Origin: a virus
Length of the DNA stretch: 64,000 nucleotides
Direction: 5' to 3' (one strand)
IMG/VR virus record: IMGVR_UViG_3300045952_000124
Location: 1-64,000 of that record
Shown: positions 50,449 to 57,665 of the stretch, piece by piece
How the letters are laid out: each line of letters starts with the position of its first letter
Numbering within the stretch: position 1 is the stretch's first letter
Made by a program: the position numbers and the translations under genes
The notes under the pieces: model-generated
What the model saw: only the letters and a program-made list of their open reading frames with translations
What the model was told of the DNA's origin: nothing
The model's database searches: none

Positions 50449-51057
50449 ATGCCGTACCACGGAATGACAAGCAAGCCGTGCGAAGGCTGCGGCGAAGGCG
50501 GCGGGCGTCCGGTCGGCAAGCTGTGCGCCGCCTGCACGCGCAAGTTGAAGAAGGCGGATGAGCTAGTCGCGGCGGAGCAGGCGCGGGGCGACTTGAAGGA
50601 ATACAAGCGCGACCCGCACGGCTATGGGTACTATTACAGTCACCCGGACGCCGCCCGCAATTACACTGGCACAAGCGGTCCGGGGCGGCAGGTGCAGGAA
50701 GCATGGCGCGACCTGCTGTTGGCTATGGAGACGCCGCCCGTATCTGATAACTACTTCGACCACATGAAGGCGGAGCGGTTGATGCAGGGCGTCGGCAGGC
50801 GGTCGGACAATGAGACCAAAGTAATCCGCCTGCCGGAAGCGGTCGCGCTTGAGCTGCGTCGGCTTGACAAAGCGCTACACCTGCTAATCGTGCAGACGTA
50901 CGGCGAAGGCTTCCGCGACGGCACGGCGATGCTGCGGCGACTGGCGACAGGCAACCTAACTGTAGACGAATTGAACAAAGTCACTGCACCTGCTTACGCG
51001 GAGCCGGAGCCGCCGCAGGTGCAGGAAGCGAAAGGAGCGGACACCAATGGCAAGTAA
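50449..51057 (+). CDS. Protein with N-terminal zinc ribbon and basic helix domain
   Basis: 202 residues. C-E-G-C-G ... L-C-A-A-C (residues 11-30) is a compact four-Cys ribbon; then Tyr-rich and helical regions with V-I-R-L-P-E-A-V-A-L-E-L-R-R-L, resembling a ribbon-helix-helix-type start. DNA binding is plausible but inferred. Confidence 0.55.
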   Translation: MPYHGMTSKPCEGCGEGGGRPVGKLCAACTRKLKKADELVAAEQARGDLKEYKRDPHGYGYYYSHPDAARNYTGTSGPGRQVQEAWRDLLLAMETPPVSDNYFDHMKAERLMQGVGRRSDNETKVIRLPEAVALELRRLDKALHLLIVQTYGEGFRDGTAMLRRLATGNLTVDELNKVTAPAYAEPEPPQVQEAKGADTNGK

Positions 51058-51730
51058 AACAGCGAAGCCGAAGCAGGCAGAGGAAGCGCAGGAGCAGGAG
51101 CAGGAGCGCGACCCATACGGACCCGGACCGAAAGAGTACACGTTGGAGGACGTGGCGTATTGGTGCTATCTCCCGGCGTCGCACGACCTGCCGACTGGCA
51201 AGATCGTGCAGTTGGGCATCAACAGGCTGCGGGTCGTAGGGGCGCAGATTGAGCTATGCAGCGTGGGCGTAGGCTCCGCGACCGCAAAGGCTTCCTCTGC
51301 CTGCGGCTATTACCCGCACGTCCGCATCTTCGCCTACGATTGGGCGGGCGCGCTCCGGCAACTACACCCCTCAACGCAGGTGAAGTACGCACGGGCAGTA
51401 CCGCCCGGCGACGTGGTGCTTGCCCCGGTCGGAGAGGACGTTGGGTCGCACGGCGTAGGGGAGCCAATGAAGCGCGGCGGCTACGTCGTGCCGTCCGACG
51501 CGCTCCGCGACTGGATAGCCACACTGCCAATCGTGCTGCATCGCTTTGAGGTTGACCGGACATACGACCCTTCGGCGCTGCCCGGCTACATCGGCGTCTC
51601 GGACGCCCTGCGGCAGCAGGTCGTGAGGCAGGCGACTTGGGCGTGCGACTTGGTAGACGGCGTGCTTGACCCGCCGAAGCCGACGATCTACCTCTCCGCC
51701 GACCTGCAGGAGCAGCCAGCGCCCTACTAA
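51047..51730 (+). CDS. Hypothetical protein, 227 aa
   Basis: Overlaps the previous gene by 11 bases (GGAGCG site). Mostly beta with several conserved-looking Gly/Pro/Val turns (VGEDVGSHGVGEPMKRGGYVVP). No family recognised. Contains GGACATACGAC (51558), by chance or not identical to the core of the operator box, without a -10. Confidence 0.5.
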   Translation: MASKTAKPKQAEEAQEQEQERDPYGPGPKEYTLEDVAYWCYLPASHDLPTGKIVQLGINRLRVVGAQIELCSVGVGSATAKASSACGYYPHVRIFAYDWAGALRQLHPSTQVKYARAVPPGDVVLAPVGEDVGSHGVGEPMKRGGYVVPSDALRDWIATLPIVLHRFEVDRTYDPSALPGYIGVSDALRQQVVRQATWACDLVDGVLDPPKPTIYLSADLQEQPAPY

Positions 51731-51741
51731 CGCCCAAAACG

Positions 51742-51765
51742 GCGCTCTGAGATGACACAGGGCGC
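51742..51765 (+). repeat. 3' hairpin with GAGATGACAC loop
   Basis: GCGCTCT (51742-51748) pairs with AGGGCGC (51759-51765, one G-U) around the conserved loop GAGATGACAC. It starts 12 bases after the stop codon. The stretch 51731-52030 holds this hairpin, a 10-mer motif (51842), ATTGG sites, P4 and a leader hairpin but no gene. Confidence 0.6.
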
Positions 51766-51888
51766 GTCAGAATAGCCCTGCGTGTATGTTCGCCTGCGTG
51801 AACTACTGCAGGGCTTCTCTGTTGCCTGTCGTGCGCCGCCGCCGCCGCAGGCTCCGCGACCTGCGCCCGGCAGAGAGCCGGCCACGCG

Positions 51889-51921
51889 CCAATATTGGTG
51901 CGAATATTGGTAGCGGATTGG
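51889..51921 (+). promoter_or_regulatory. ATTGG-type sites upstream of P4
   Basis: CCAATATTGG palindrome (51889-51898), ATTGG at 51906 and 51917: steps of 12 and 11 bases, one helical turn each, ending 12 bases before the -35. Confidence 0.6.
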
Positions 51922-51933
51922 TCCCGAAACAGG

Positions 51934-51983
51934 TTGATACCCCACGCAGGACTTGCTATAATGTCTTAGGTAGGACATACGGC
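51934..51983 (+). promoter_or_regulatory. Promoter with operator-like box (P4)
   Basis: TTGATA (51934-51939), 17 bases, TATAAT (51957-51962), then GTCTTA-GGTAGGACA-TACGGC (51963-51983), the box with one change in each arm. Confidence 0.8.
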
Positions 51984-52000
51984 AGGCACACAGCGAAGCA

Positions 52001-52015
52001 GGCGCGGATAGCGCC
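52001..52015 (+). promoter_or_regulatory. Leader hairpin, GGATA pentaloop
   Basis: GGCGC-GGATA-GCGCC, followed by GGAAGGG and the ATG 15 bases after the stem. Confidence 0.65.
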
Positions 52016-52030
52016 GGAAGGGACACGAAA

Positions 52031-52303
52031 ATGGATAAGCAGATTGAGGACGTAACGACGTTTGAGCAGATCGCGGACGGGCAGGTGTTGCATGAGGATT
52101 TAGGCGACTATGACGGGCGCTGGTGGCTTATGCTTGAGCCGATTGTGCGCTTGAACGGAGTGGTCTACTTCCGGTCGGCGGTCGTATCTGAGGACTGCGA
52201 AGCGTACTTGGACCTGCCGCATCTGAACACGAAAGAGAGCGCGGTCGCACTGGCCCCGCAGTACATCGCAGACTATGAGTGGAAGCACGGGCGACGCGGA
52301 TAA
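52031..52303 (+). CDS. Hypothetical protein, 90 aa
   Basis: First gene of the P4 transcript, AAGGG site. Acidic, mixed alpha/beta with GRWWLMLEPIVRLNGVVYF. No family recognised. Its leader (GCGCCGGAAGGGACACGAAAATG, in part) is nearly repeated before the next gene. Confidence 0.55.
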   Translation: MDKQIEDVTTFEQIADGQVLHEDLGDYDGRWWLMLEPIVRLNGVVYFRSAVVSEDCEAYLDLPHLNTKESAVALAPQYIADYEWKHGRRG

Positions 52304-52346
52304 GAAGTCAACAGGCTCCGCAGGTCGGAGCCGCGAGAACACAAGC

Positions 52347-52361
52347 GGCGCGAACAGCGCC
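52347..52361 (+). promoter_or_regulatory. Leader hairpin, GAACA pentaloop
   Basis: GGCGC-GAACA-GCGCC, followed by GGAAAGGG; ATG 16 bases after the stem. Confidence 0.65.
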
Positions 52362-52377
52362 GGAAAGGGACACGAAA

Positions 52378-52800
52378 ATGAGCGAGAAGTTTTACGGCAC
52401 GAACGGCACGATGTACACCGAAGTGGAGTGGGCAGGGCTTATGAAGCTAGCGAACGTTTTGGGCGGAGTTCTCGGAAGGATAACGGACGCCGCCGCCGCA
52501 GGCAGGTCGCACGACGCGCTTGACAGGCAGAGCATCGCCGCCCTGAACGCGATGCGCCGCTTGGAAGCTTCGGGCAAGGCACGCGCCGCCGAACACTCCT
52601 GCAACGCCTGCGTTGAGACGCCCGGCTGCTGGCGGCTAGACGGCAAGGAAGTAACCTGCGTGTGCTGCGACGGTCGCGGGTGGTACACACCGGAGCAGGA
52701 AGCGGAGCATCTGGATATGCTCCGCGAGATGCAGGCGGAGCGCACGGCGGAGCGCCGGAACGAAGAAGCGCTGTACAAGTACGAATTGCCTGCCGACTGA
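52378..52800 (+). CDS. Cys-rich (DnaJ-type CxxCxGxGW) protein
   Basis: 140 residues from ATG 52378. C-N-A-C ... C-V-C-C-D-G-R-G-W resembles half of a DnaJ zinc centre. N-terminal 60 residues helical; C-terminal acidic helix. ATTGG sites begin two bases after the stop. Confidence 0.58.
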   Translation: MSEKFYGTNGTMYTEVEWAGLMKLANVLGGVLGRITDAAAAGRSHDALDRQSIAALNAMRRLEASGKARAAEHSCNACVETPGCWRLDGKEVTCVCCDGRGWYTPEQEAEHLDMLREMQAERTAERRNEEALYKYELPAD

Positions 52801-52801
52801 T

Positions 52802-52817
52802 ATTGGTCGCAGATTGG
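52802..52817 (+). promoter_or_regulatory. ATTGG-type sites upstream of P5
   Basis: ATTGG at 52802 and 52813, 11 bases apart. Confidence 0.55.
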
Positions 52818-52840
52818 TCCTGCGGACCGGGCAGATCGGC

Positions 52841-52891
52841 TTGACGCCCCTCCGCAGGACTTGCTATAATGTCGTAGGTAGGACATACGAC
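52841..52891 (+). promoter_or_regulatory. Promoter with operator-like box (P5)
   Basis: TTGACG (52841-52846), 18 bases, TATAAT (52865-52870), then the full box GTCGTA-GGTAGGACA-TACGAC (52871-52891) in the same register as P1. Confidence 0.82.
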
Positions 52892-52913
52892 GGCGGCAAC
52901 GCAAGAACACACC

Positions 52914-52926
52914 GGGCGAACAGCCC
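52914..52926 (+). promoter_or_regulatory. Leader hairpin, GAACA pentaloop
   Basis: GGGC-GAACA-GCCC: the stem differs from its relatives by paired changes. AAAGG follows; ATG 15 bases after the stem. Confidence 0.65.
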
Positions 52927-52941
52927 TGAAAGGAAAAGACA

Positions 52942-53712
52942 ATGACGAACGAAATGAGCAGCGACATGAGGAAGCGACAGCAGGTGCGGAGCGGTGGCAA
53001 GTATGCGAAGTATGACGTAACGTGTGAGTTGTGCGGCAGGGGCATAAATGAGGACACTATGGAGACGCCGAACGGGTTGTACTTCGCGACCGATGAGTTG
53101 GGCTTTGTACCCTGCATCTGCGAGAAGTGCATCCCGGTGTTTGATTGGATGAAAGAGCCGGAAGCGGTCGCGTACCTGTTGAAGTACGGAGACGGCACGC
53201 AGAAGCCCGGCAAGAAGGCGGCGGATTGGGTGTTCGTCGCGGAGCCTGCGGTTGAGGCTCCTGCGGCGGCGGCTCCGGTTGAGGTTGAGGACATGCCTGC
53301 CCCTGAGAAGGGCGACACGTTTGAGTACAGGAACGCATACGCGGCGGCGCAGGCAGAGGCGCGGGCGCAGGTCGCAGCGATTGAGAAGCGCCGGGCGCAC
53401 ATGCTAGCCTGTGAGCGGCTTGTACACTTCGCCCGCGAAGCGGAGCAGGCAGCGCGAGACGCCGGGTTCTCTAACACAGCCGACGTGATGCACAAGGAAT
53501 ATGCGTTCGGCGTTACGATGCTGGCGAAGGCTATGGACGACCTGCACGCGCTAGGCGTGCCGATGAGCTTGATGTTAGACACGCAGGGGCTTGGCAAGGC
53601 TCCTGCGGCGGCTGCGCCCGGCTCCGGCTCCGCAGGTGCAGGTCGCGAGATGCCTGCAGGCTTCGGACCGATACGCACGATGAAGGTAGTTGAGCGAGAG
53701 GACGGCAGGTAG
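52942..53712 (+). CDS. Zinc-finger-like protein with coiled coil
   Basis: 256 residues, first gene after P5. C-E-L-C (28-31) and C-I-C-E-K-C (about 59-64) form a plausible zinc knuckle; a Pro/Ala linker precedes a long helix (EYRNAYAAAQAEARAQVAAIEK) and a Gly/Ala tail. Function unknown. Confidence 0.55.
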   Translation: MTNEMSSDMRKRQQVRSGGKYAKYDVTCELCGRGINEDTMETPNGLYFATDELGFVPCICEKCIPVFDWMKEPEAVAYLLKYGDGTQKPGKKAADWVFVAEPAVEAPAAAAPVEVEDMPAPEKGDTFEYRNAYAAAQAEARAQVAAIEKRRAHMLACERLVHFAREAEQAARDAGFSNTADVMHKEYAFGVTMLAKAMDDLHALGVPMSLMLDTQGLGKAPAAAAPGSGSAGAGREMPAGFGPIRTMKVVEREDGR

Positions 53713-53940
53713 ATGAGCTACAAGACTTTTGCGGAATTGTGCGCGGACCGCGACGGCGAGAAGTACGCCGAGAAGCCGCGCACGTTCCGGCGAGGGCAGG
53801 CGGTCCGGTACGGCACGCTGCAGGGTAAGGTCCGCAGGTTGACCGGGCGCATGTTGACGATAGACTTGGACGGCGGAGCCGGGCGGATACAGGCAAGGAT
53901 AAGCGACTGCGTAGCGGTCGGAGAGGACGGCACAGCATGA
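53713..53940 (+). CDS. Small SH3-like barrel protein
   Basis: 75 residues, ATG directly after the previous stop. The second half alternates Gly and hydrophobics (G-Q-A-V-R-Y-G-T-L-Q-G-K-V-R-R-L) as in KOW/SH3-type small barrels. Inferred fold only. Confidence 0.5.
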   Translation: MSYKTFAELCADRDGEKYAEKPRTFRRGQAVRYGTLQGKVRRLTGRMLTIDLDGGAGRIQARISDCVAVGEDGTA

Positions 53941-54236
53941 AGGCATTTACTGAGCAGCAGAAGCAACTAGCGTTTGAGCTGGTCAAGACGGAGAGCGCCC
54001 GCAACGTCGCAGGCAACAAGGCGCGCAAGCGCCCGGCGCAGGACGCGGAATGGCACAGCCTGCACGGGTCGGTCGCACGGCTTCTGGACACAGAGGAAGC
54101 TTTGGAGAAGCGCCTGTTGGACCTGCTGCGGCAGGACGGCGCAGGAGCCTCCGCGAATTACTACCTGAGCGAGTTGAAGATGATCGGGCGCGACCGGATG
54201 CGGCGTGAGGGTTCGCCCTACGTTTGGGCGAAGTAG
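53937..54236 (+). CDS. Hypothetical helical protein, 99 aa
   Basis: ATGA overlap with the previous gene. Highly charged helices (basic 25-35, acidic 45-65). No recognised family. Confidence 0.5.
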   Translation: MKAFTEQQKQLAFELVKTESARNVAGNKARKRPAQDAEWHSLHGSVARLLDTEEALEKRLLDLLRQDGAGASANYYLSELKMIGRDRMRREGSPYVWAK

Positions 54237-54253
54237 TCTCCCGGCACAGTATT

Positions 54254-54266
54254 GCGCGAACAGCGC
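54254..54266 (+). promoter_or_regulatory. Leader hairpin, GAACA pentaloop
   Basis: GCGC-GAACA-GCGC, then GGAAAGGA; ATG 17 bases after the stem. Confidence 0.65.
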
Positions 54267-54283
54267 GGAAAGGACGGCACACG

Positions 54284-54886
54284 ATGAGGGACGAAGGCAT
54301 GCACACACACTTGGCAGTAACAGTCAGGGCGGGCGCGGAGTTGACCGACGTAAAGACCGGGGCGCGGCTCCGGCTTGCGGAGCCGATTGAGACGGCAGTG
54401 ATAGCAGTAACGGCTACGACCTGCTTCGCCTATGACAGCCGCATATACGCAGTCTCGGCGGAGTACGTGACGATAGACGGCATATGGAGCGGAGCCTTTG
54501 CGCGGGCGGCGGCGGAGCGGCACGCGGCAGGCATGGACCGGATCGGCTTGAAGACGGCACGATACCCGGCTCCGCAAGGGGAGCCTCTGCAGGCTCCGAC
54601 CTGCCCGGCATGCGGAGCGGCGCTTGACCCCTCTGTGCGGCACACCTGCGGCGGCACGTTGGCGGAGTTGGAAGCCCTGCAGCATGAACACATGGCAGGA
54701 CAGGTCCGGGTCCGGGCAAGGGCGAACGCCGTCGCGGAGCGCATCGCAGAGGGCAGGGCGGCGGGCGTTGAGCCGACGATCTGCAAGTCATGCAAGGCGG
54801 AGTGTCCTGCCGGGGCGACGATGTGTTGGTGCTGCCGCAACTGGACGGACGGCATGATCCGGGGCATGACGAACGATAGCGACTGA
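54284..54886 (+). CDS. Double zinc-ribbon protein
   Basis: 200 residues from ATG 54284, the start that fits the leader hairpin. C-P-A-C-G ... H-T-C-G-G (about 107-125) and C-K-S-C ... C-W-C-C (about 168-185) give two metal sites separated by an Arg-rich helix. Stop overlaps the next start. Confidence 0.58.
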   Translation: MRDEGMHTHLAVTVRAGAELTDVKTGARLRLAEPIETAVIAVTATTCFAYDSRIYAVSAEYVTIDGIWSGAFARAAAERHAAGMDRIGLKTARYPAPQGEPLQAPTCPACGAALDPSVRHTCGGTLAELEALQHEHMAGQVRVRARANAVAERIAEGRAAGVEPTICKSCKAECPAGATMCWCCRNWTDGMIRGMTNDSD

Positions 54887-55008
54887 TGCGATTGCGAACC
54901 TTCCTGCGGCTTGCCGGAGTAGCGTTGGTGCTGCTCCGCTTGCCGTTTCTTTGGTTCTTCTGCGGCTTCGCGGGTGGCCTGTTATTCGCCCTTTTGCTGC
55001 TGCAATAG
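54886..55008 (+). CDS. Very small hydrophobic membrane protein
   Basis: 40 residues, ATG overlapping the previous TGA by one base. Three Arg at the N terminus, then almost entirely hydrophobic to the stop (RLAGVALVLLRLPFLWFF, GGLLFALLLLQ): one or two membrane helices. Its stop falls within the left edge of repeat copy D. Confidence 0.55.
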   Translation: MRLRTFLRLAGVALVLLRLPFLWFFCGFAGGLLFALLLLQ

Positions 55009-55147
55009 CGCTCCGCAGAGCCGCCGCAGGACACGCCCTGAGACGCGCTGAGATGACACAGGACGCATCAATACCCCTCTGTGGCTATGTATGCAGCCGT
55101 GCCGCTATTCTGACGATTTTGTGCGTGATTTTAGAACGTGGTTGCTA
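55005..55147 (+). repeat. Interspersed noncoding element, copy D
   Basis: CGCTCCGCAGAGCCGCCGCAGG as in copy A, then GACGCGCTGAGATGACACAGG (in pieces; the GAGATGACAC sequence at 55050-55059), CATCAATACC, CTATTCTGACGATTT-TGTGCGTG-ATTTTAGAAC and GTGGTTGCTAC, the last shared with copy B. Opens the gene-free stretch 55009-55331, which also holds ATTGG sites and P6. Confidence 0.8.
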
Positions 55148-55206
55148 CATCTGCTCCGCTCCTGCGGACCTGCAGCAGCGACGCCGCCCGGCTCCGGCAG
55201 GCGCAA

Positions 55207-55233
55207 ATTGGGCGTAGATTGGCGGCAGATTGG
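55207..55233 (+). promoter_or_regulatory. Three ATTGG sites upstream of P6
   Basis: ATTGG at 55207, 55218 and 55229: two exact 11-base steps, 13 bases before the -35. The most regular of the five arrays. Confidence 0.65.
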
Positions 55234-55245
55234 GCGCGGAGCGGC

Positions 55246-55297
55246 TTGACCCTGCTCCGCCGACCATGCTATAATTGTCGTAGGTCGGACATACAAC
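55246..55297 (+). promoter_or_regulatory. Promoter with operator-like box (P6)
   Basis: TTGACC (55246-55251), 18 bases, TATAAT (55270-55275), one base, GTCGTA-GGTCGGACA-TACAAC (55277-55297), identical to the P3 box. Confidence 0.8.
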
Positions 55298-55302
55298 ACA
55301 CG

Positions 55303-55315
55303 GCGCGGATAGCGC
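55303..55315 (+). promoter_or_regulatory. Leader hairpin, GGATA pentaloop
   Basis: GCGC-GGATA-GCGC, then AGAAGGAG; ATG 16 bases after the stem. Confidence 0.65.
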
Positions 55316-55331
55316 AGAAGGAGCAAACGGG

Positions 55332-55871
55332 ATGGACAGTCCTGAGCGGACAATCGAATTGACGAACGGCAAGCAGGTCGCTATTGACCCTGCGGATTAC
55401 GACTTGGTATCGGGGCTGCGCTGGTACGAAGTGCGCGGGTATGCTGCGGCGAGAGTACGGGGCGGCGGAGTAGTGCTGATGCACGTCTACATAATGACGG
55501 GCGGCGACTACAATGGGGCGCGGCAAGAGTCGGTCGTAGATCACAAGGACGGCGACAGGCTCCGCAATACCCGCGACAATCTGCGTTGGGCGACATACAG
55601 GCAGAACGGCTACAACAAAGGCAAGGCGTCCGGCAAGTCTAGCGCGTACAAGGGCGTGAGCAAGTGTTCGGACCGCGACAGGTGGCTTGCCTGCGTACAC
55701 GTCGGCAATAAGAGCATAACGCTTGGGCGCTTCGCTACTGAGCTAGAAGCGGCGGCGGCGTACAATGAGGCGGCTTGCGCCCTGTTCGGCAAGTGGGCGC
55801 GGTTGAACAACCTGCGGGCGTCGGAGCCGTGCTTGGTTCCCGCAGATGAGATTGACGACCTGCCGTACTAA
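55332..55871 (+). CDS. HNH endonuclease with AP2 DNA-binding domain
   Basis: 179 residues. V-V-D-H-K-D-G-D-x-L-x-N-T-R-D-N-L-R-W-A-T (68-90) is the HNH core; residues about 105-160 are an AP2 domain (Y-K-G-V-S, R-W-x-A, L-G-R-F, E-A-A-A-A-Y-N-E-A-A). This is the homing-endonuclease architecture found free-standing in phages. It has its own promoter, ATTGG sites and leader hairpin, so it is regulated like its neighbours rather than being a silent insertion. Confidence 0.88.
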   Translation: MDSPERTIELTNGKQVAIDPADYDLVSGLRWYEVRGYAAARVRGGGVVLMHVYIMTGGDYNGARQESVVDHKDGDRLRNTRDNLRWATYRQNGYNKGKASGKSSAYKGVSKCSDRDRWLACVHVGNKSITLGRFATELEAAAAYNEAACALFGKWARLNNLRASEPCLVPADEIDDLPY

Positions 55872-55890
55872 TCGGGCGGCAGGCTTGAAC

Positions 55891-55903
55891 GTGCGAACAG
55901 CAC
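55891..55903 (+). promoter_or_regulatory. Leader hairpin, GAACA pentaloop
   Basis: GTGC-GAACA-GCAC: another stem variant with compensated bases. AAGGAGG follows directly; ATG 14 bases after the stem. Confidence 0.65.
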
Positions 55904-55917
55904 AAGGAGGCTATACA

Positions 55918-56241
55918 ATGGCTACAATACCCGGACTGGCCCTATTGGACACGTTCTGCGAAGCGGCGATGAAAGCCTGCGTCCTGCAGGCGCGGAGCCG
56001 CAACTTGGAGGTAGACGCGGAGTTGGTGATCGGTCCTCTGCGCGTGCAGACTGCGGAGCAGTACAATAACCTGTTGGCGGACGTGAAGCACGCCGCCGCC
56101 GCAGGCGGAGTAAGCGTTGAGCGCGCTTTGGAGATGCTGCCGGGCGACATGCTCCGCGACCTGACTAACAGTCGCGCTAACGTGGCGGGCGTGCAGGCTT
56201 TGATAGCGGCGGGCTACATTCCCGCCGAAGGAGGACAGTAG
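55918..56241 (+). CDS. Hypothetical protein, 107 aa
   Basis: ATG 55918 with AAGGAGG. Helical, Leu/Ala rich, two Cys (ATFCEAAMKACVLQ region), with AAAAGG encoded by a motif copy. No recognised family. Two bases separate its stop from the next ATG. Confidence 0.55.
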   Translation: MATIPGLALLDTFCEAAMKACVLQARSRNLEVDAELVIGPLRVQTAEQYNNLLADVKHAAAAGGVSVERALEMLPGDMLRDLTNSRANVAGVQALIAAGYIPAEGGQ

Positions 56242-56243
56242 AC

Positions 56244-56720
56244 ATGGCGGCAAAGAAGGCTTGGGGCGACGCGATTGCCCCGGACAGTGGGCAGGCGGCT
56301 ATGGGGCTGCAGTCGGAGTTGACGATACCGCAGAAGGTCGTAATTGACAACGCGCTTGCGCTTCTGAAAGAGCCAAGCAACTTCTGCAAGGGACGCCCGG
56401 CAGTTGACATACACGGGCGGCGCGTCTCTCCGACCGACCGCGAAGCCGTGCGTTGGGACATTCTAGGAGCGCTCCGCAGGGCAGCAACTATGCCGCCCGG
56501 CGCGACCGAGAACGACTTGAAGGCGGTTGAGGCTGTGCTGTACGAGAAGATACGGGCGAATGAGGCGTACGCGAAGTGGGACCTGCTAGGTTTGAACGAC
56601 CACAGGGGTTACTACTTCGTCGTGTCTCTCCTGCAGGCGGTCCGCGACGGCTCCGCGTGGCAAGTGCCGGATACCGCGCAGGACCGCCGCAACGCCCGGA
56701 AGAAGGCGGCAGCGAAATGA
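56244..56720 (+). CDS. Hypothetical protein, 158 aa
   Basis: Helical with a basic end (RRNARKKAAAK). The segment VDIHGRRVSPTDREAVRWDILGALRRAA recalls small phage or bacterial proteins of unknown role seen near restriction or regulatory genes; no firm family. ATGA overlap with the next gene. Confidence 0.5.
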   Translation: MAAKKAWGDAIAPDSGQAAMGLQSELTIPQKVVIDNALALLKEPSNFCKGRPAVDIHGRRVSPTDREAVRWDILGALRRAATMPPGATENDLKAVEAVLYEKIRANEAYAKWDLLGLNDHRGYYFVVSLLQAVRDGSAWQVPDTAQDRRNARKKAAAK

Positions 56721-57118
56721 GGACAGGGGCGATACCCGCGCAGGACTACGAAGGGGAGCAGGATTGGCAATCCGTTCTCCCGCGACCGGGCTTCTGCCGG
56801 GTAAAAGAGGCGTTTCTGTGGAGTACCGCTAAATCGCTGTTTGTGCCGTGGCATGCGTTCGGCTTCGTTTGGGAGTTGCGGCTTGAATGCGGGCGCGTGC
56901 ATGATACGTATCGTCCGCGCTACGTGCCGGAGCGCGAGAGCAAGCACCGGAGCGTCGCCCACATACGCGCCGCAGGTGACGTGCTGCCGCCGCCAGCGCA
57001 GGTGAAATGCTCCTGCGGATTGAACCCGGACTATGGACGCTGCAAAGGCTGCGGTCGCAAGCTAAAGAACCCGTACTACTGCGACGGCTGCGGGCGGAAA
57101 AAGGACCCGGCGAAGTAG
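56717..57118 (+). CDS. Zinc-ribbon protein
   Basis: 133 residues. The C terminus C-S-C-G ... C-K-G-C-G-R-K ... C-D-G-C-G-R-K has six cysteines in three CxC/CxxC pairs with basic residues between, a nucleic-acid-type zinc ribbon. The N-terminal half is Trp/Phe-rich. Confidence 0.58.
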   Translation: MRTGAIPAQDYEGEQDWQSVLPRPGFCRVKEAFLWSTAKSLFVPWHAFGFVWELRLECGRVHDTYRPRYVPERESKHRSVAHIRAAGDVLPPPAQVKCSCGLNPDYGRCKGCGRKLKNPYYCDGCGRKKDPAK

Positions 57119-57119
57119 C

Positions 57120-57168
57120 TTGACACACCTGCGGCGGCGGCGTATACTTCGCAGGTCGGACACACGAC
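57120..57168 (+). promoter_or_regulatory. Promoter with variant operator box (P7)
   Basis: TTGACA (57120-57125), 17 bases containing ACCTGCGGCGG, TATACT (57143-57148), then TCGCA-GGTCGGACA-CACGAC (57149-57168). The whole region is nearly duplicated at P9. No ATTGG sites. Confidence 0.75.
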
Positions 57169-57200
57169 ACACGACACGGACAGGAAGGGGGGTGATAGGC

Positions 57201-57374
57201 ATGAAGGAACGGGCGATGTACTGGCTTCGGCAGGCGGCATGGGCTGCGATATGCGTCTCGGCTGCGTTGCTGGTGCTGTTCGGTTTAGCGCGCCTGATGT
57301 ACATCGGCTTGCCTGTGGCGGCGGATTGGCTCCGGGCGTTCTGCATAGTGCAGGACGGATGCCCCGGACACTAG
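57201..57374 (+). CDS. Small membrane protein
   Basis: 57 residues from ATG 57201 (GAAGGGGGG site). One transmembrane segment (about 14-35, AWAAICVSAALLVLFGLARL) and two Cys near the C terminus. First gene after P7; role unknown. Confidence 0.58.
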   Translation: MKERAMYWLRQAAWAAICVSAALLVLFGLARLMYIGLPVAADWLRAFCIVQDGCPGH

Positions 57375-57437
57375 CGGAAAGATGCGTCCTAGTGGCTCTC
57401 AGGAGCCGGGGCGCGGAGCGAATTGGAGGCAATACAC

Positions 57438-57665
57438 ATGGCTAGATACGTGCCTATAACAGAAGCGGAGCGCATGCGGCGTGCGTCGGAGTTGATAACA
57501 GAGACGACGAACGCTTACGAGAGGTTTATGCTCCTGTCCACAGATGAGGCGTTGAACGCTAGCAAGCGGGCGGACATGTTGATAGAAGCGCGGAAGTGCT
57601 TGGAGCTTCTAGGCAAGCTTACGGGCGCGCTTCCGGTCGCGCCGACCGCAGAGGAGTACAACTAA
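57438..57665 (+). CDS. Hypothetical helical protein, 75 aa
   Basis: ATG 57438, GGAGG site. Nearly all helix (AERMRRASELITETTNAYERF). TAATG overlap with the next start. Confidence 0.55.
   Translation: MARYVPITEAERMRRASELITETTNAYERFMLLSTDEALNASKRADMLIEARKCLELLGKLTGALPVAPTAEEYN

Noticed and set aside
51558-51568. GGACATACGAC inside the gene at 51047 as a tenth operator
   Set aside because: It is within coding sequence, has no -10 before it and only half of the box.
55207-55233. ATTGG repeats as a CRISPR array or replication iterons
   Set aside because: Units are 5 bases with 6-base gaps and at most three in a row, always just before a promoter.
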